Assembly (NCBI GenBank): GCA_942493335.1
Contig: OW818693.1
Coordinates: 2,914,001 to 2,978,000, forward strand
Source of the DNA: JAEWSN01 sp942493335
GTDB lineage: Bacteria > Bacillota > Clostridia > DSM-8532
Length of the DNA stretch: 64,000 nt
Reading direction: 5' to 3'
Shown here one piece after another: positions 60,510 through 64,000 of the stretch. Numbering within the stretch: the first letter of the stretch is position 1; the number at the start of each line of letters is the position of its first letter. A program made the position numbers and the translations under genes. The notes beneath the pieces are model-generated. The model saw only the letters and a program-made list of their open reading frames with translations, was not told where the DNA came from and searched no databases.

Positions 60510-61598
60510 ATGGAAAAACAATATACCGTCCTGTTTGTCGATGATGAGGAAAGCATTCTTTCCGCCTTGCGAAGGGGGTTGTTCGAGGAGGACTACCGCT
60601 GCCTGTTCGCCAACAGCGGGGCTGCAGCCCTTGAATGGATGGAGAAGGAAACGGTCAGCGTCATCGTAAGCGACATGCGCATGCCGGTCATGGACGGACT
60701 GCATCTGCTCAGGATCGTGAAGGAGAAGTATCCCCGGACGGTCCGGATTGTCCTTTCCGGCTATACGCAGCTGCAGCAGATCCTTACGACCATCAACCAG
60801 GCCGGCATCTTCAAGTTCATCACCAAACCCTGGATGATGGAGGATGAACTGAAGGTGGTCATCCAGGAAGCGCTGGATTACTATCGGCTGCAGGAGCGCA
60901 AGGATGAGCTGGAACTGGCCCTCAAGAAGCAGAATGCCGCTTACCAGAACATGCTGAAGCGCCTTGACACCGTCGTTGAGAATGCAAACCGGCAAACCGG
61001 TCTGACCGGCACGATCGCACACGCCGCCCTGGCACTTTTTCTGGAACGGCATCCGCTTTCCGGGAACCAGGCGCTGGAAACCAGGGCGTTGCTTGCACTC
61101 GCAGACATGATGCAGCAACTCTCCGGCGCTTCGATCGCGGAACCGGGTGATCGGACGGAAACAGACATCGCCTCACTCTTCCAGCGCACCCTCCTCGCTG
61201 GCAAGGGGATCCATTCCGTTGATTATCTACCATCGCCGCCCGCCCTGACGATCCGGGCCAATACGGAGCTGCTGGCCGCTGCAGCCCGCTGCCTGACCGA
61301 ACAGGCTTCCGCCCTTCTGACCCCCTGTCAGGTGAAAATGACCGTAAAATCTGAAAAGGAGGGGGATCGGAAGGGGATGCAGCTGGTCCTTCTCTTTACA
61401 CCGGTTCCCGACCGGAAGGATCAGGTCTCCGGTGCATCCGCCCCAGCTTCAGTTTACGGAACCCCGCCCCTGGAAACGGATTTTGAAATGCTTTCCCTTG
61501 TCATGGACCAGATTCTTCGATACCAGGACGGCAATTTTGGCTGTAGAATGACCGAGTCGGGATTGCTCTGCATCTTCCGGCTGCCCGCCAGGGCATGA
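60510..61598 (+). CDS. Receiver protein with a decayed histidine-kinase-like C-terminus
   Basis: A 362-residue protein. The receiver (about 5-125) is intact: FVDDEESILSAL, VIVSDMRMPVMDG, LSGYTQ and FITKPW, close to the RpfG/ActR-type receivers. A coiled region (130-170) and a domain of about 190 residues follow. The latter keeps the outline of an ATPase domain (IRANTELLAAAARCLTEQA resembling the N-box, and DQILRYQDGNFGCRMTESGLLCIFRLPA resembling the usual end) but lacks the N-box Asn, the DxGxG motif and the GxGxGL lid. It is therefore probably a non-catalytic adaptor. The ATG at 60510 (AAAGGAT upstream) was preferred to 60486 and 60501. Confidence 0.8.
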   Translation: MEKQYTVLFVDDEESILSALRRGLFEEDYRCLFANSGAAALEWMEKETVSVIVSDMRMPVMDGLHLLRIVKEKYPRTVRIVLSGYTQLQQILTTINQAGIFKFITKPWMMEDELKVVIQEALDYYRLQERKDELELALKKQNAAYQNMLKRLDTVVENANRQTGLTGTIAHAALALFLERHPLSGNQALETRALLALADMMQQLSGASIAEPGDRTETDIASLFQRTLLAGKGIHSVDYLPSPPALTIRANTELLAAAARCLTEQASALLTPCQVKMTVKSEKEGDRKGMQLVLLFTPVPDRKDQVSGASAPASVYGTPPLETDFEMLSLVMDQILRYQDGNFGCRMTESGLLCIFRLPARA

Positions 61599-61637
61599 AC
61601 CCGCGATATCCACCATACAGGCGCAGGGAGGTTGCAT

Positions 61638-63563
61638 ATGTCGCCCATCCAGATTGTACTGCTGGTCTGCATTTGCAACATGACCCTCTTCAGTCTCACC
61701 TTTTTTTACCTCCATCTCCGGTTTCATGACCCTTGCCTGAAATACTGGACCTTCGGCTGGCTCCTGCCGGCGTTGGAAAACGGCCTTGTTTTCATGCTGC
61801 TTTCCGGGTTTGTCCCCCCGTTTCTCATGCCACCCGCCTTTGCCCTTTCCATCATCGGTATGCTGTTCCTAAGCAATGGTATCAGCCTGCATTCGGGTGA
61901 AAAGCAACCCCGGTGGGTTCTGGCTGCCGGTCTCACCGCAGCGGGCCTGTCCATGCTGCTCGCAATCCTGCCCTTGCCGGATGCGGCAAGGATCGCCATC
62001 ACCTTCACCCATTATGCGATGGTACTTCAGCTCGGGTATCCTGCGATTTCCCTCATCCGCCTCGCAAGGAAGCCGAATCTGCCGCTTCTGATGATGATCG
62101 CCGGACTTTGCCTGTTGCTGGTCTACCATGTCGGTTCCATCCTGATCGATCCGGCAGACGTCCATCCGGAATTGTTCCTGCTGTACGCACTGTCCTCGCT
62201 GCTGCTATCCATCGGCATGCTGAATCGTTATCTTGTTCGGCTTCAGGATTCCATGCAGGAAGAAAACAGGGCGTTGAAGGCCACACAGGATTCCCTGCGG
62301 ACTTTCAGCCGGGCTGTCGAACAGAGTGCCAGTGCGATCGTCATGACCGATGCAAACGGGAACATCCGGTACGTGAATCCACGTTTCTGCCTGGTGACCG
62401 GGTATTCCCGGACGGAGGCGCTCGGACGCAATCCGCGCATCCTGAAATCCGGTCAACATCCGGATACGCTTTACAAGGAGCTGTGGACGACGATCAATGC
62501 CGGGAGGGATTGGCGGGGAGAGATGATCAATCGGAAAAAGGACGGCTCGCCCTATTGGGCCATCCTCACCATCTCGCCGATCAAGGATGACGCCGGGCGC
62601 AATAACGGCTTCATCGCCGTCCAAGAGGACATTTCCCCGCTGAAGGCGCTTCAGGATGAACTCTCCCGCAAGAACAACGAACTGTCCGCCGTTCTGACGT
62701 CCCTTCAGGATGCGCAAACCCAAATGGTCGAACAGGAAAAGCGGGTCGGCATCGGCATGCTGGCCGCCGGCGTCGCGCATGAGATCAACAATCCCCTGGC
62801 GTTCCTCTCCAGCAATCTGGACACATTGGCCCGGCATGTCTCCCGCCTCTCAATCTGGCTGACCCCTTTGATCCCGTATGGCAAATCCCCCGGACCGGAA
62901 GGCGGGGACCCTGCAGCTGTTCTTTTGGCGAATCTGGCTGCATCTCCGGGCTGGAACAAGGCGGACAGGATCCTTGCCGATCTGGCGGAAATGGTTCCCG
63001 ACATGCAGGAGGGGATGCGCCGGATTTCCGACATTGTGGATTCCCTTCGGGATTTTTCCCAGGTGGATACGGGTGCCGTTGTCACCGATTATGACTTGAA
63101 CCGGCATGTACGGCACGCCGCCATGCTCGCGTCCGGTGGCCTGGATGCTGCTTCCGCCCCGGAACTCGATCTCGGACCGACGGACATGATCCAGGCAAAT
63201 GGAGAAGAAATCAATCAGGTCCTCATGATCCTCATCACAAACGCATTTGAGGCCTCGCGGGCCGAACATGGCGGAACCTTGGGGCATATCCGCCTTCGGA
63301 CACGACAGTTGGACTCATGCGTCAGCCTGGTCGTCGAAGACGACGGGGCAGGCGTTCCCGAGGACATCCGTACGCGTATCTTCGAGCCGTTCTTTACGAC
63401 GAAGCCGGTCGGCCAGGGAACCGGTCTTGGGCTTGGCATCGCACAGGATGTCGTGGTTCGGCGGCACAAGGGACAGCTCATCGTGGATCGCTCCGAGCTG
63501 GGAGGCGCCCGCTTCACGGTCTGTCTGCCCCTGCATCTGCATCTGCAGGAATCCGGGGAATGA
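61638..63563 (+). CDS. Membrane sensor histidine kinase (multi-TM-PAS-HisKA-HATPase)
   Basis: A 641-residue kinase. About seven membrane helices (residues 1-200) are followed by a PAS domain (about 225-335, AIVMTDANGNIRYVNPRFCLVTGYSRTEALG). Next come a coiled coil, the DHp motif AAGVAHEINNPLAFLSSNLD (His381) and an ATPase domain with MILITNAFEASRAE, EDDGAGVPEDI and GQGTGLGLGIAQDV. An insertion of about 60 residues between DHp helices 1 and 2 is also present in the other HEINNP kinases of this cluster. The start ATG follows GGGAGGTTGCAT. It is the last gene of the second signalling operon. Confidence 0.88.
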   Translation: MSPIQIVLLVCICNMTLFSLTFFYLHLRFHDPCLKYWTFGWLLPALENGLVFMLLSGFVPPFLMPPAFALSIIGMLFLSNGISLHSGEKQPRWVLAAGLTAAGLSMLLAILPLPDAARIAITFTHYAMVLQLGYPAISLIRLARKPNLPLLMMIAGLCLLLVYHVGSILIDPADVHPELFLLYALSSLLLSIGMLNRYLVRLQDSMQEENRALKATQDSLRTFSRAVEQSASAIVMTDANGNIRYVNPRFCLVTGYSRTEALGRNPRILKSGQHPDTLYKELWTTINAGRDWRGEMINRKKDGSPYWAILTISPIKDDAGRNNGFIAVQEDISPLKALQDELSRKNNELSAVLTSLQDAQTQMVEQEKRVGIGMLAAGVAHEINNPLAFLSSNLDTLARHVSRLSIWLTPLIPYGKSPGPEGGDPAAVLLANLAASPGWNKADRILADLAEMVPDMQEGMRRISDIVDSLRDFSQVDTGAVVTDYDLNRHVRHAAMLASGGLDAASAPELDLGPTDMIQANGEEINQVLMILITNAFEASRAEHGGTLGHIRLRTRQLDSCVSLVVEDDGAGVPEDIRTRIFEPFFTTKPVGQGTGLGLGIAQDVVVRRHKGQLIVDRSELGGARFTVCLPLHLHLQESGE

Positions 63564-63638
63564 ATCGGGATTGGGCGGGTTCACGGGGTGTCCGGATTCC
63601 ATGATGGCTCGGATGCCATGGTGACCCGGATGCCAGCT

Positions 63639-64000
63639 TTACAGCAACGGTTCCTTGGACGGTTTTCCGCTTTTGCGCGGATACCCCTTCGGGGTCGGCG
63701 CGATCTTTTCCACGATGACGAGATTCCGTTCCATGTCCGTGCCCGGAAGCAAAAACGAGCGGATTTCCACAATCCGTCCACCGAGAATCTTCAATGCGCG
63801 TCCGGAGGCATCGGCCTCCCCGTCAGCGCCCGGCCCCTTCATCGCAAGAAAGATGCCGCCTTTCCGCACATAGGGCAGACAGTATTCCAGCAAGACCGGC
63901 AATCCCGCAACCGCCCGCGCAACCGCCACATCAAAGGAGTCCCGCCATTCCGGCTTCACACCGAATTCTTCGGCGCGTCCATGCTGCATCCGGACATTGC
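63639..64000 (-). CDS. rsmG: 16S rRNA (guanine-N7) methyltransferase RsmG, 3' part (start outside window)
   Basis: The frame is open to the window's right edge, so only the C-terminal 120 or so residues are seen. The segments NVRMQHGRAEEF, DVAVARAVAGLPVLLEYCLPYVRKGGIFLAMKG and the closing RNLVIVEKIAPTPKGYPRKSGKPSKEPL are diagnostic of RsmG/GidB. This enzyme methylates G527 of 16S rRNA with S-adenosylmethionine; loss gives low-level streptomycin resistance. In many Bacillota it follows mnmG near the replication origin. Those genes would lie beyond the right edge. Confidence 0.95.
   Translation of the reverse strand, partial: NVRMQHGRAEEFGVKPEWRDSFDVAVARAVAGLPVLLEYCLPYVRKGGIFLAMKGPGADGEADASGRALKILGGRIVEIRSFLLPGTDMERNLVIVEKIAPTPKGYPRKSGKPSKEPLL

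Overview
The window is visibly GC-rich bacterial DNA and is most likely from an anaerobic member of the Bacillota (Clostridia-like). Four things point that way: a ydaO-type c-di-AMP riboswitch in front of an NlpC/P60 hydrolase, an S-layer-homology exoprotein, Gram-positive style Shine-Dalgarno sequences before almost every gene, and lipoprotein substrate-binding proteins. No tRNA, rRNA, CRISPR array or insertion sequence was seen. The right end carries gyrA and the edge of rsmG, which often lie near the replication origin in this phylum.

Region 1 (1-4.4 kb): the end of an acyl-CoA synthetase, then a minus-strand group with a PIG-L deacetylase, a histidine phosphatase and an amidohydrolase. 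Region 2 (4.5-17.4 kb): a plus-strand polyamine-to-nitrogen locus. A stand-alone PII protein is followed by PotABCD (putrescine/spermidine uptake), an aldehyde dehydrogenase, putrescine aminotransferase (PatA), an Amt ammonium channel fused to a PII domain, a GabT-like aminotransferase and an iron-type alcohol dehydrogenase. Read together they encode putrescine -> 4-aminobutanal -> GABA -> succinic semialdehyde -> 4-hydroxybutyrate, with PII modules at the start and in the middle.

Region 3 (17.4-27 kb): envelope functions. These are a small acidic protein, a MacB/FtsX-like ABC operon with a large Ig-like-domain surface protein, an SLH protein, a relic of a histidine kinase, and a riboswitch-controlled SH3-NlpC/P60 hydrolase. 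Region 4 (27-37.7 kb): a NarL-type two-component pair beside an ABC-2 exporter operon, a TetR regulator divergent from a GT1 glycosyltransferase, and a PlsC-like acyltransferase with a zinc ribbon coupled to an ESS-type glutamate symporter.

Region 5 (37.8-63.6 kb) is the most unusual part: eleven tightly packed plus-strand signalling genes, interrupted only by a CDF metal transporter (plus) and gyrA (minus). They comprise six histidine kinases (two of them hybrid phosphorelay kinases), three response regulators with intact-looking HD-GYP c-di-GMP phosphodiesterase domains, one receiver fused to a decayed kinase domain, and one orphan solute-binding lipoprotein. One kinase carries degenerate GGDEF and EAL domains. 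No intact diguanylate cyclase is visible in the window.

Two non-coding observations stand out. The leaders of the amt-PII gene and of the distant CDF transporter gene share a roughly 90-nt element (43 of 60 ungapped identities in its core) with an inverted-repeat stem and a second copy of the pairing strand; I do not recognise it as a known family. The NlpC/P60 gene has a recognisable c-di-AMP riboswitch that ends directly at the ribosome-binding site.
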